Origin: Phycisphaerales bacterium UBA1161
GTDB lineage: Bacteria > Planctomycetota > Phycisphaerae > Tepidisphaerales > Tepidisphaeraceae
Length of the DNA stretch: 24,666 nt
Assembly (NCBI GenBank): GCA_002311745.1
Contig: DBZL01000036.1
Coordinates: 1 to 24,666, forward strand
Direction: 5' to 3'
Part shown: one piece after another, positions 1 through 8,064 of the stretch
Layout: each line of letters starts with the position of its first letter
How positions within the stretch are numbered: position 1 is the stretch's first letter
Translations under genes and position numbers: made by a program
Notes under the pieces: generated by a model
Told to the model about the DNA's origin: nothing
Seen by the model: only the letters and a program-made list of their open reading frames with translations
Database searches by the model: none

Positions 1-366
1 GGGGGTCTGATACATCGCTTGCCGCGCGTAGGACCATTCCGCGTGCATGTCGCTGAGCATGGCCGTCCACGCCTCGCTGCCGCGGTCGAGCCTCAGATCG
101 TCGCGGCGCGTGCCGGCGGCGACGTAGAACTTCCATAGCGGGGGATTGTCGGCGTCGCAGCGGAAATCAAGCTGGTACGTCTGAATCCAGGCGGCCACCA
201 AGTGCAGCGGTTCGTCGTAGGTGGAGGATTTGTGGAGCCAGGCAAACCAGGAGGTCAGGGCGAAGGCGGCGAGGAGGACGGTGCAACAAGCGAAGCCGAG
301 AGACGAAGAGACGGAGAGACGAAGAGACGAAGTGGAGGAGGAAATGGCTTCCGGTTTTTCTGTCAC
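1..366 (-). CDS. GT-C family membrane glycosyltransferase, copy 0 (C-terminus outside window)
   Basis: This is the N-terminal 122 codons of a sixth member of the tandem glycosyltransferase array, cut by the window edge. The frame is open from a GTG at 364-366 to base 1. The translation begins MTEKPEAISSSTSS, followed by a hydrophobic segment and then the first outer loop with the DE pair (TYDEPLHLVAAW) and DNPPLWKFY, as in the complete copies. The DE motif of the first loop is the usual catalytic or metal-binding site of GT-C enzymes, which transfer sugars from polyprenyl-phosphate carriers on the outer face of the membrane. The only in-frame start is the GTG at 366. The next in-frame codon boundary upstream that matters is TGA 397-399, the stop of copy 1. 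A GTG at 398-400 that overlaps that stop, as in copies 1 and 2, reads out of frame because the repeat arm is one 8-bp unit short. It is therefore unclear how well this copy is expressed. Confidence 0.8.
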   Translation of the reverse strand, partial: MTEKPEAISSSTSSLRLSVSSSLGFACCTVLLAAFALTSWFAWLHKSSTYDEPLHLVAAWIQTYQLDFRCDADNPPLWKFYVAAGTRRDDLRLDRGSEAWTAMLSDMHAEWSYARQAMYQTP

Positions 367-391
367 TTCGCCTCTTTGTCTCTTCGTCTCT
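299..391. repeat. Octamer inverted repeat, junction of copies 1 and 0
   Basis: The left arm is 299-334 (36 nt, four and a half AGAGACGA-like units). The right arm is 364-391 and only 28 nt long, one octamer shorter than at the other five junctions. The arms face each other across a loop of about 29 nt that is almost the same as the loop at 9932-9960. In the minus-strand transcript it would form a long stem around the GTG start of copy 0. Confidence 0.85.
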
Positions 392-396
392 ATCTT

Positions 397-2292
397 TCAC
401 GACCCATCATACAACCAGATCGAACCACCCAGGATGGCCAGGGGCTGGGCGGAGCGGAATCGGTCGTAAACGGCGCGCTGCTCGGGGCGCAAATGCTGGC
501 CCCCAAAGGCGGTGGCGCTGATGGCAAAAACAGGCGGCAGGCCGTTGGGGCCGAACTGGTCGGGCGGAGCATCGCTGCCGGGAAGATTGATGTAATGAAT
601 GCCGTAGTAGAGCGGGTCGACGGTGCCGAAATAGCAGAGCCAGAGCTGGCGGTCGGGGTGATGCACTTGCCAATCGGCCAGGTCGGGCAGATCCTGGCCC
701 CAGTCGATGTTGGAATCGCCCAGGAGGCGGACGCCGCCGCGATAGCCGCCGGCGGCGACGTTGAAAAAGGGAATGTAATTGGGATACGCCCCGTACGTTT
801 CCAACGCCAGGCCGAGGATCAGAATGGAAATGATCCACGCGGCCGGTTGGCCGAAGCGCTTCCATGCATCCGCGGCGACGACGCCCAGGAAAATGAAAAG
901 AAAGGGATACACGGGAAGGACGTGGCGGATGCCCAGGTCCAGATGCGAACGCATGGCCACGATCATGTAGAGGGCCGGAGCGATGAGAACGGCGCAGAGA
1001 GCCCAGGCGCTGTGGCGATTGAACGATTTAATGGATCGGAAGCCCAGCGCTAGCGCCAACAGGGATGCGATGAGGGTGGCCAGCGGGGTTTTGAAGGCCA
1101 TGGCCAGCGGGAAATAGTACCACCAACCGGTGAGGGAAAGCATGCCGCAGAGGAAGGCGCCGCGGGCCAAGCTGCCGGCGTAGGTGGTGAGAAATCCGCG
1201 CAGGAAGGCCTGGGGCAGAACGTGGTGGCGGTCGGCCCATTGCGTGGACTTGACGATGGGGCCGGGATGCCACTGGGCGACCCACTGCTCGCGCTGGGAT
1301 GCGGGGGTGTCCAGAGAGGCATGATGGTCGGCGAGGGATTGGGTGCGGGCGTAGACGAGGATGATGTCGTCCAGGCTGGATGAGCCGGCTGGTCCGGGGG
1401 CGGAATTAAAACGAAATCCGTAGCACAACCAGATGAAGCCGTAGGAGATGATCAGGGCGGCGACGGCGATGGCGGCGGCGGCAGCGAAGCGCGACGACAG
1501 CCGGGCGGCGGTCCATCTCAAAACGGGCCAGGGCGCGGGGATCAGCACGCGGGCCAGCAGAGCCACAGCGAGGATGGGGATGGCCAGGACGGCGGAGAAT
1601 TTGGTGGTCAGGGCAGCGCCCAGGAGCAGTGCTAGGAGCGCGCATCGCGGCAGGGTTGCCCGCTGTCCGGTCAGCCAAACGCTTGCCATGAAGGCGACAA
1701 AGAGCAGCGCGATCGGGACGTCGTTTTTGACCAGGGGGCCGTGAGCGAGGAAGTTGGGGTCCAGGGCGAAGGCGGCGGCGGCGACAACGGCGGCCACCGG
1801 CCCGCGCAAGCGCCAAGCCCACCAAGCAATCAGGGCGCCCAGGAGCGCGGCCAGGACGATCATGCGGGCGCGTGCGGCGCGGATCAGGGCGTCGGCGTCG
1901 TTGCCGGGCGTCTGAAACAGGGCGTGCGTAGCGTACGAGCGCTGGGCGGAAATGGACGTCAACAACTTCGTCCAGGCGTCGGTCTGTTGGTCGAGTATCA
2001 AATCGCGCCGGCGCGTGGCGGCGGCGATGTAGAACTTCCAGAGCGGGGGATTGTCGCTGTCGCAGCGGAAATCGAGCTGGTGGGTCTGAGTCCAGGCGGC
2101 CACCAAGTGCATCGGCTCGTCGTAGGTGGCGCATTTGGGTAGCCAAGCAAACCAGGCGGTGAGGGCGAAGGCGGTAAGGAGAGCCGCACAGGAGAGTAGT
2201 GCGAGAGACGAAGTGGAGGAAGTGGGAATGTTTTCTTTTTCTTTCACTTCGTCTCTCCGTCTCTTCGTCTCTTCGTCTCTTTGTAACTCCAT
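397..2292 (-). CDS. GT-C family membrane glycosyltransferase, copy 1
   Basis: This is a complete copy of about 631 aa with a GT-C (PMT/ArnT-like, GT39/GT83-type) layout. It has a charged N-terminus, a first membrane span, then a loop with the DE pair (TYDEPMHLVAAW, near residues 57-68) and DNPPLWKFY. About ten more hydrophobic segments follow, then a C-terminal soluble part opening with GDSNIDWGQDLP and ending near GGSIWLYDGS. Enzymes of this type move a sugar from a polyprenyl-phosphate donor to lipid or protein acceptors outside the cytoplasmic membrane; donor and acceptor cannot be read here. I chose ATG 2292 because GAGGGG lies 8 nt upstream. A GTG at 2298, which overlaps the copy 2 stop by 4 nt, and an internal GTG at 2247 are alternatives. 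Compared with the other copies it lacks eight residues before the first span, matching a 24-bp deletion (three octamers) in the left repeat arm. Confidence 0.85.
   Translation of the reverse strand: MELQRDEETKRRRDEVKEKENIPTSSTSSLALLSCAALLTAFALTAWFAWLPKCATYDEPMHLVAAWTQTHQLDFRCDSDNPPLWKFYIAAATRRRDLILDQQTDAWTKLLTSISAQRSYATHALFQTPGNDADALIRAARARMIVLAALLGALIAWWAWRLRGPVAAVVAAAAFALDPNFLAHGPLVKNDVPIALLFVAFMASVWLTGQRATLPRCALLALLLGAALTTKFSAVLAIPILAVALLARVLIPAPWPVLRWTAARLSSRFAAAAAIAVAALIISYGFIWLCYGFRFNSAPGPAGSSSLDDIILVYARTQSLADHHASLDTPASQREQWVAQWHPGPIVKSTQWADRHHVLPQAFLRGFLTTYAGSLARGAFLCGMLSLTGWWYYFPLAMAFKTPLATLIASLLALALGFRSIKSFNRHSAWALCAVLIAPALYMIVAMRSHLDLGIRHVLPVYPFLFIFLGVVAADAWKRFGQPAAWIISILILGLALETYGAYPNYIPFFNVAAGGYRGGVRLLGDSNIDWGQDLPDLADWQVHHPDRQLWLCYFGTVDPLYYGIHYINLPGSDAPPDQFGPNGLPPVFAISATAFGGQHLRPEQRAVYDRFRSAQPLAILGGSIWLYDGS
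2204..2280. repeat. Octamer inverted repeat, start of copy 1
   Basis: The right arm is full length (2245-2280, 36 nt). The left arm is reduced to 12 nt (2204-2215), a loss of 24 nt or three octamers, which keeps the frame of copy 1. The loop closely resembles that at the start of copy 2, including a run of Ts in the plus strand. Confidence 0.85.
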
Positions 2293-2294
2293 AC

Positions 2295-4235
2295 TCACCG
2301 CCCCTCGTACAGATAAATCGACCCGCCGAGGATGGCGATGGGTTGGCGGCCGCGCAAAAAGAGTTGGTATCGGCGGTGGATCGCGGAGGGCATCTCCAGG
2401 CCTTGCAGGGTGGTGGCGCTGATGGCCACGATTGCCGGGTCATGATCCGACAGGGGCAGGTCCTGGGGCGCCTGGCTGCCAGGCAGGTTCACATAATGAA
2501 TCCCGTAATAGCGCGGATCGGCGGTGCCGAAGTAGCAAAGCGCCAACTGCCGGTCGGGATGTAGTTTTTGCCAATCGCGCAGGGCGGGCAGGTCCTGGCC
2601 CCAGTCGAGGTTGGAGTCGCCCAGCAAGCGCACGCCACCGCGTGCACCGCCGGCGGCCACGTTGAAAAAGGGGAGAAAATCGGGGTAAGCAAAGAAAGTT
2701 TCGACGGCCAGGCCCAATGCGAGGATGGGCACGATCCACGCGGCGGTCCTGGGGACGCGGGCGAAGGCGTCGGCGGCGGCCACGCCTAAGAAGACGAACA
2801 AAAACGGATAAACGGGAAAGATGAGGCGCAGACCCAGGTTGACGTGCGACGACATGGCCATGGCCATGTAGAAGACCGGAGTGATCACGGCGGCCCAGAA
2901 GGGCCACCAATGCGGCGAGGCCGTCGCCCGGCCGAGACGCCGCAGGCGGGATCGGCAGGTCCCAAGCCACGTGGCCGTCGCTAATGCCAGGGCGATCAGC
3001 GTGGCCAGCGGAGTCTTGAAGGCGAAGGCCAGGGGAAAGTAATACCACCAACCGAAGAACCCGAGGCGGCCGCATAGGAAACTCGGGCGGTACGCGCTTG
3101 AGGCATAGGTGTAAATGAATCCGCGTACAAAGGCCTGGGGAAGCAGGTGGTGGTTGAAAGCGGCCTGAGCGGCGCGGACGATCAGGTCCGGCTGCCACTG
3201 GCTGGCCCACTGCAGAAGCTGCTCGGGGGGAATGTCCCACGTGATCTTGTGGTCGCGAATGGTTTGGGCGTCAGCGCACCAGGTGAGGGTGTCGTTCAGC
3301 GAGAAGTCCTGGCCGCGGGCGACGCGGTATCGAAACCCGTAGCAGGCCCAGGTGATCGGGTAGCTGATGAGGATGGCGAAGGCGAAGATCGCAGCGGCGA
3401 CGGCCAGGCGCCGCCCGAGATTGCGGGCCGTCCATTTCAGCAGAGGCCAGGGCTGCGCGGACAGGGCGCGGGCCAACAGCATCAGGCCCAGGATCGGAAT
3501 GGCGAACAATCCGGAAAATTTGGTATTGGTGGCCGCGCCCAGCAAGAGCGCCACGGCGACGGATCGGCCCAGCGTGGCCCGCTCGCCGGTCAGCCAAACC
3601 GCTGCCGCCAGGGCGAAAAAGAGGAGCGTGATCGCCACGTCGTTCTTGATGAGGGGAGAATGGGCCAGGAAATTGGGGTCGAGGCAAAACGCGGCGGCGG
3701 CGGCGACGCCGGCCCGCGGGCCGCGCAGACGCCAGGCCCACCAGGCGACAAGAGCGCCCAGGAGCACGCCCAGTACGAGCATGCGGGCGCGGCCGGCGCG
3801 GATCAGGGCATCGGCGTCATTGCCGGGCGTCAGATACATCGCCTGCTTGATGAAGGCCCACTGCAGGGACGGGCCGGAGAGCATCCCCGTCCATGAATCG
3901 CCGCTGCGGTCGAGTTTCAGGTCGCGGTCACGTGTGCCCAGGGCGAGGTAATACTTCCAGAGGGCCATGCTCTCGGGGTCGCAGCGGAAATCGCCGTCAT
4001 GGGTCTGCAGCCATGCCGATACCAGGTGGCCGGGTTCGTCGACGGTGGCGCATTTGAGGAGCCAAGCATGCCAGGAGGTGAGGGCGAAGAGGGTAAGCAG
4101 TGCCGCACAGCAGAGCAGTGCGAGAGACGTAGAGACGGAGAGACGAAGAGACGAGGTGGAGGAAGTGGGAATGTTTTCCTTTTCTTTCACTTCGTTTCTC
4201 CGTCTCTTCGTCTCTTCGTCTCTTTTTGCATTCAC
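2295..4235 (-). CDS. GT-C family membrane glycosyltransferase, copy 2
   Basis: This is a complete paralogue of 646 aa with the same order of parts: first-loop DE (TVDEPGHLVSAW), many membrane spans, GDSNLDWGQDLPALRDWQ, and the end GGSIYLYEGR. In the first loop the PPLW found in copies 0, 1, 3 and 4 is replaced by ESMALW, a change shared only with copy 5. The GTG start at 4235 overlaps the copy 3 stop as GTGA, with GAGGGG only 2 nt before it. The ATG that aligns with the ATG of copies 3 and 4 (4231) is out of frame here because the following A run has five rather than three bases. That ATG encodes a 14-codon peptide whose TGA overlaps the conserved internal GTG at 4190, so coupled initiation at 4190 is a real alternative. 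The C-terminal quarter resembles copies 4 and 5 more than copies 1 and 3. Confidence 0.85.
   Translation of the reverse strand: MNAKRDEETKRRRNEVKEKENIPTSSTSSLRLSVSTSLALLCCAALLTLFALTSWHAWLLKCATVDEPGHLVSAWLQTHDGDFRCDPESMALWKYYLALGTRDRDLKLDRSGDSWTGMLSGPSLQWAFIKQAMYLTPGNDADALIRAGRARMLVLGVLLGALVAWWAWRLRGPRAGVAAAAAFCLDPNFLAHSPLIKNDVAITLLFFALAAAVWLTGERATLGRSVAVALLLGAATNTKFSGLFAIPILGLMLLARALSAQPWPLLKWTARNLGRRLAVAAAIFAFAILISYPITWACYGFRYRVARGQDFSLNDTLTWCADAQTIRDHKITWDIPPEQLLQWASQWQPDLIVRAAQAAFNHHLLPQAFVRGFIYTYASSAYRPSFLCGRLGFFGWWYYFPLAFAFKTPLATLIALALATATWLGTCRSRLRRLGRATASPHWWPFWAAVITPVFYMAMAMSSHVNLGLRLIFPVYPFLFVFLGVAAADAFARVPRTAAWIVPILALGLAVETFFAYPDFLPFFNVAAGGARGGVRLLGDSNLDWGQDLPALRDWQKLHPDRQLALCYFGTADPRYYGIHYVNLPGSQAPQDLPLSDHDPAIVAISATTLQGLEMPSAIHRRYQLFLRGRQPIAILGGSIYLYEGR
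4123..4223. repeat. Octamer inverted repeat, start of copy 2
   Basis: Both arms are 36 nt (4123-4158 and 4188-4223) and mostly complementary, with a handful of mismatches. They are separated by a 29-nt loop. The arms encode RDEETKRRRNEV and SSLRLSVSTSL in copy 2. Confidence 0.88.
4187..4231 (-). other. Possible 14-codon leader peptide at the start of copy 2
   Basis: ATG 4231 aligns with the start codon of copies 3 and 4 but is shifted by two extra A residues. It reads 14 codons (MQKETKRRRDGETK) and stops at a TGA that overlaps the internal GTG at 4190 in the form GTGA. This is the same stop/start overlap used between the genes of the array. The peptide may couple translation to the internal start, or it may be a by-product of a frameshift in the A run. 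There is no evidence that the peptide has a function of its own. Confidence 0.3.
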
Positions 4236-6145
4236 TTCCCCTCGTACAGATAAATCGACCCGCCGAGGATGGCGATGGGGGTTTGGCGGACGAAAGTCTC
4301 ATAGGTGGCGCGGAGCTGGGCGGGATAGTATTCGCCCTGCAAGGCGGTGACGCTGAAGGCCAGGACGCGGGGCCGACCGCTCATGGGGAGCTGGTCGGGC
4401 GGAGCGAAGCCGCCGGGCAGGCACACGTAATGGATGCCGTAGTAGCGCGGATCGGGTGCGCCGAAATAGCACAGGTAGAGTTGCTTGTCGGGATGGCGGC
4501 GCTGCCAGTCGGCCAGGGCGGGCAGATCCTGTCCCCAGTCGATGTTGGAATCGCCCAGGATTTTGGCGCCGCCGCGATAGCCGCCGGCGGCCACGTTGAA
4601 AAAGGGGAGGAAGTCCGGATAAGCGCTGTAGGTCTCGACGCTCAGGCCAAGCACCAGGATCGCGATGATCCACAAGGCGGGCTTGCCCCAGCGCCGCCAA
4701 GCATCGGCGGCAACGACGCCGAGGAAGATGAACAGAAACGGATAGACGACCAGGACGTGGCGAATGCCCACGTTCTGGTGCGAGCGCAACGCCATGAGCA
4801 TGTACAGCGCCGGCGCAAGCACGGCGGCGATGATCGGCCAGGATTGCATCGGCGTGCGGCCCCCGTGGCGGCGAAACGCCAATCCCGCCCACAGCGCCAG
4901 GGCCAAGGCGATCAGCGTCGCCAGGGGAGTTTTGACGGCCATGGCCAGTGGGAAGTAGTACCACCAGCCGGTGAGCCTGACCTGTCCGCAGAGAAATGCG
5001 CGGCGGCAGATCATCGTCCCATAGGTGTAGAGCAAGCCGCGCAACCAGGCTTGGGGAAGAAGATGGTGCGCCGCGGCCCACAGCGTGAAACGCACGATCG
5101 GGGGGGTGGGCGTTTCGCCGGCCCACTGCCGCATTTGCGATTCGGTCGCGTCCACCGGAGCGCCATGATCGAGCTGGCCCTGGGCGACGATGCAGATCTG
5201 GGCAACGTCATCGAGGTCGGCGGGTTGGCCCGCGGCGGTATTGAAGCGAAAACCGTAACAGGCCCAGATCGCGACGTAAGAGACAACGACGGCGGCGGCG
5301 AAGATGGCCGCGGAGGCGGCCAGGCGCTGCGCCGTGGTGCGGGCAGTCCAGCCGAGCACGGGCCAGGCCGCCGGCAGCAGAGCTCGCGCCAGCAGGGCCA
5401 GGGCCAAAATGGGAATCGCCAGGACACCGGAGAACTTGGTCGCCAGCGCCGCGCCGACGATCAGGGCGATGGCGGCGCAGCGCAGGAGCGTGGCGCGCTC
5501 GCCGCTGAGCCACACGGCCGCCATCAGCGCCAAGAACAACAGGCAGATGATCACGTCATTCTTGATCAGGGGAGCATGGGCCAGGAAATTGGGATCAAAA
5601 CAGAAGGCGGCGGCGGCGACGACGGCGGCGACGGGGCCGCGCCAACGCCAGGCCCACCAGGCGGTCAGGGCCCCCACCAGCACGCCCAGGAGCAGCATTC
5701 GGTCGCGGGCGGAGCGGATGAGGGCGTCGGCGTCGTTGCCGGGAGTCTGGTAAAGGGCGTTGGTGACGTACCACTGCTGGGCATCGATGACGTGCAACAT
5801 GGCGATCCACTGGCCGCTCTGGCGGTCGAGTTGCAGATCGCCGCGGCGCGTGCCGAGGGCGAGGTAATACTTCCACAGGGGCGGGTCCTCGGGGTTGCAG
5901 CGAAAGTCCGCGTCGTGCGTTTGAAGCCAGGCGCCGACCAGATGCAGCGGCTCGTCGTAGGTGGCGCATTTGTGGAGCCAGGCATGCCAGGAGGTGGTGG
6001 CGAAGGCGAGCAGGAGCGCGATGCAGACGAGGAAAGCTAGAGACGAAGAGACGGAGAGACGAAGAGACGAAGTGGAGGAAGACGGAAGTGTGTGCGCATT
6101 TTTCACTTCGTCTCTACGTTTCTTCGTCTCTTCGTCTCTTTGCAT
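4232..6145 (-). CDS. GT-C family membrane glycosyltransferase, copy 3
   Basis: This is a complete paralogue of 637 aa. The first loop carries TYDEPLHLVGAW and EDPPLWKYY. A series of membrane spans follows, then GDSNIDWGQDLPALADWQ and the C-terminal GGSIYLYEGK. The family role is transfer of a sugar from a polyprenyl-phosphate carrier on the outer side of the membrane; the specific substrate is unknown. ATG 6145 sits 1 nt after the copy 4 stop. The end of copy 4 supplies GAGG-type ribosome-binding sequence about 5-13 nt upstream, so translation is probably coupled. Residues 3-14 (RDEETKKRRDEV) are encoded by the right arm of the octamer hairpin and residues near 27-37 (SSLRLSVSSSL) by the left arm. 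A conserved internal GTG lies at 6106. Confidence 0.88.
   Translation of the reverse strand: MQRDEETKKRRDEVKNAHTLPSSSTSSLRLSVSSSLAFLVCIALLLAFATTSWHAWLHKCATYDEPLHLVGAWLQTHDADFRCNPEDPPLWKYYLALGTRRGDLQLDRQSGQWIAMLHVIDAQQWYVTNALYQTPGNDADALIRSARDRMLLLGVLVGALTAWWAWRWRGPVAAVVAAAAFCFDPNFLAHAPLIKNDVIICLLFLALMAAVWLSGERATLLRCAAIALIVGAALATKFSGVLAIPILALALLARALLPAAWPVLGWTARTTAQRLAASAAIFAAAVVVSYVAIWACYGFRFNTAAGQPADLDDVAQICIVAQGQLDHGAPVDATESQMRQWAGETPTPPIVRFTLWAAAHHLLPQAWLRGLLYTYGTMICRRAFLCGQVRLTGWWYYFPLAMAVKTPLATLIALALALWAGLAFRRHGGRTPMQSWPIIAAVLAPALYMLMALRSHQNVGIRHVLVVYPFLFIFLGVVAADAWRRWGKPALWIIAILVLGLSVETYSAYPDFLPFFNVAAGGYRGGAKILGDSNIDWGQDLPALADWQRRHPDKQLYLCYFGAPDPRYYGIHYVCLPGGFAPPDQLPMSGRPRVLAFSVTALQGEYYPAQLRATYETFVRQTPIAILGGSIYLYEGK
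6039..6139. repeat. Octamer inverted repeat, start of copy 3
   Basis: Both arms are 36 nt (6039-6074 and 6104-6139), built of AGAGACGA-like octamers, with a 29-nt loop. The stem in the transcript would begin about 6 nt after the A of the copy 3 start codon. Confidence 0.88.
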
Positions 6146-6146
6146 A

Positions 6147-8063
6147 TCACCTCACCTCATACAAATAAATCGACCCGCCCAGGACGGCGATGAGTTGTTG
6201 GCCGTGCAAGAGCAATTGGTATCGGCGATGCATCGCGGAATTCATGTGCAGACCCTGCAAGAAGGTGGCGCTGATGGCCAGGACGGCCGGAGGATGAATG
6301 AAAACGGGCAGGTCATTCGGGGCCTGGCTGAATGGCAGGTTCTGGTAACGGATGCCGTAATAGCGCGGATCGACGGAGCCGAAGTAGCAAAGCGCCAACT
6401 GCCGGTCGGGATGTAGTTTTTGCCAGTCGCGCAGGGAGGGGAGGTCCTGGCCCCAGTCGAGGTTGGAATCGCTGAGCAGGCCCAGGCCGCCGCGGGCGCC
6501 GCCAGCGGCGACGTTGAAGAAGGGAAGAAAGTCGGGGTAGGCGCAATAGGTTTCGACGGCCAGGCCGAGGAGAAAAGCGGCGATGACGGCGGCGGTGGAT
6601 TTAGGCCAGCGGGCAGCGGCGGCCGCGGCAACGACGCCCATCCAAATGAACAGGAATGGATAGACGGGCAGAATGTGGCGAAGGCCCAGGTTCACATTGG
6701 AGCGTAAGGCCATAAACAGGTACAGCGCCGGAGGCACGCCCGCGGCGATCACGGTCCAGGGACGATGCCACAGGGCGGCGAAGCGGCCGCGGAGCTTGGC
6801 CAACCATACGCACAGAGCCAGCGCCAAGCCAATCAGCGTGGCCAGCGGGGTTTTGAAGGCCATGGCCAGGGGAAAGTAATACCACCATCCGCTGAGGCTG
6901 AGTTGTCCGCACAGAAAAGTCCCGCGGTACATCGTGCTGCCATAGGTGTAGAGGAGCCCCACAAGCCATGCGTTGGGCAGGAGGTGATGCTGGTTGATCC
7001 AGAGGACCGAGCGGACAAAGCGGTCGGGACGCCATTGGGCGGCCCACTGCTCGAGCTGATACACGGTGAGATCCCAGGAGGGTTGGTGGTCGCGAATGGC
7101 TTGGTATCTGGCGGTGATTTGCAGGACATCGTGAAAATCGGAGACGGTGTTGGGGGCATTGCCCATGCGGAAACGAAAATCGTAACAGGCCCAGATGAGG
7201 GCGTAGGAGAGTGCCAGGGCGGCCAGGGCGATGGCACAGGCGGCGAGCAGGCGGTGGAGGCGCGTGCGCGCGGTCCATGCCAGGACGGACCAAGGGTCGG
7301 GCAGGACGACGCGGCCCAGCAGCAGCAGAGCGAGGATGGGAATGCCCAGGAGTCCGGAGAACTTGGTGGTTAGGCCGGCGCCCAGGAGCAAGCCGACGGC
7401 GGCGCAGCGGAAGAGAGTGGCGCGGCGGCCGACCAGCCACAGGGCGGCGGTCAGACCAAGCAAGGCCAGGGCGATGGGGACATCGTTTTTGACCAGGGGA
7501 GCGTTGGCCAGGAAATTGGGATCGAGACAAAAGGCGGCGGTGGCAACGACGGCCGCCAGGGGGCCGGCCAGGCGCCAGGCCCACCAAGCGATCACCGCGG
7601 CGAATAACGCCCCCAGCAGGACCATGTGGGCCCGTGCGGCGTTCAGGACGGCGTCGGCGTCGGTGCCCGGGGTTTGATACAGGGTGTACCTAGCGAAGGG
7701 ATCGTGCCTGGCCACGTTTTGCAGCATGGCGGACCAGCCGGGGCTGCTGTGATCGATCTTCAAGCGGTCGCGCGACAAACCGGCGATGGCGTAATACTTC
7801 CACAGGGGTGGATCTTCCGGGTTGCAGCGGAAATCGGCATCGTGGATTTGGATCCATGCGGCGACCAAATGCATCGGCTCATCGTAGGTGGCGCATTTGT
7901 GTCGCCAGGCCAACCAGGAGGTGAGGGCGAAGGCGGTGAGTAGCGCCGCGCAGCAGAGCAAGGCTAGAGACGAAGCGACGGAGAGACGAAAAGACGAAGT
8001 GGAGGAAGGCGGAGCGTCTGTCACTTCGTCTCTTGCTCTCTTCGTCTCTTCGTCTCTTTGCAT
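6147..8063 (-). CDS. GT-C family membrane glycosyltransferase, copy 4
   Basis: This is a complete paralogue of 638 aa. It has TYDEPMHLVAAW and EDPPLWKYY in the first outer loop, SDSNLDWGQDLPSLRDWQ near residue 530, and the end GGSIYLYEVR. From the second loop through the middle of the protein it is nearly the same as copy 5; both have RDRLKIDHSS, QTPGT(D/N)ADAVLNAARA and ACYDFRFRMGNAPNTVSD. This points to a recent duplication. Around 6378-6425, however, it shares a 48-nt identical block with copy 2. Start ATG 8063 follows the copy 5 stop by 1 nt, with GAGG sequence in the end of copy 5. An internal GTG at 8024 is the start position conserved in all six copies. Substrate and acceptor are unknown. 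Confidence 0.88.
   Translation of the reverse strand: MQRDEETKRARDEVTDAPPSSTSSFRLSVASSLALLCCAALLTAFALTSWLAWRHKCATYDEPMHLVAAWIQIHDADFRCNPEDPPLWKYYAIAGLSRDRLKIDHSSPGWSAMLQNVARHDPFARYTLYQTPGTDADAVLNAARAHMVLLGALFAAVIAWWAWRLAGPLAAVVATAAFCLDPNFLANAPLVKNDVPIALALLGLTAALWLVGRRATLFRCAAVGLLLGAGLTTKFSGLLGIPILALLLLGRVVLPDPWSVLAWTARTRLHRLLAACAIALAALALSYALIWACYDFRFRMGNAPNTVSDFHDVLQITARYQAIRDHQPSWDLTVYQLEQWAAQWRPDRFVRSVLWINQHHLLPNAWLVGLLYTYGSTMYRGTFLCGQLSLSGWWYYFPLAMAFKTPLATLIGLALALCVWLAKLRGRFAALWHRPWTVIAAGVPPALYLFMALRSNVNLGLRHILPVYPFLFIWMGVVAAAAAARWPKSTAAVIAAFLLGLAVETYCAYPDFLPFFNVAAGGARGGLGLLSDSNLDWGQDLPSLRDWQKLHPDRQLALCYFGSVDPRYYGIRYQNLPFSQAPNDLPVFIHPPAVLAISATFLQGLHMNSAMHRRYQLLLHGQQLIAVLGGSIYLYEVR
7966..8057. 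repeat. Octamer inverted repeat, start of copy 4
   Basis: Both arms are 36 nt (7966-8001 and 8022-8057). The loop is only 20 nt, nine less than at the junctions of copies 2 and 3, so the frame is kept. The arms have a few point differences from the other junctions. Confidence 0.88.
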
Positions 8064-8064
8064 A

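Noticed and set aside
167..400. A 77-codon minus-strand frame starting MKDRDEETKRR
   Set aside because: Not called as a separate gene. After the repeat it runs out of frame through copy 0 and resembles nothing. It is discussed as the off-frame product of the coupled start.
4226..6040. A 604-codon open frame on the plus strand opposite copy 3
   Set aside because: Low-complexity composition, no motif, and fully opposite a well-supported glycosyltransferase. Similar frames lie opposite other copies and do not have conserved boundaries.
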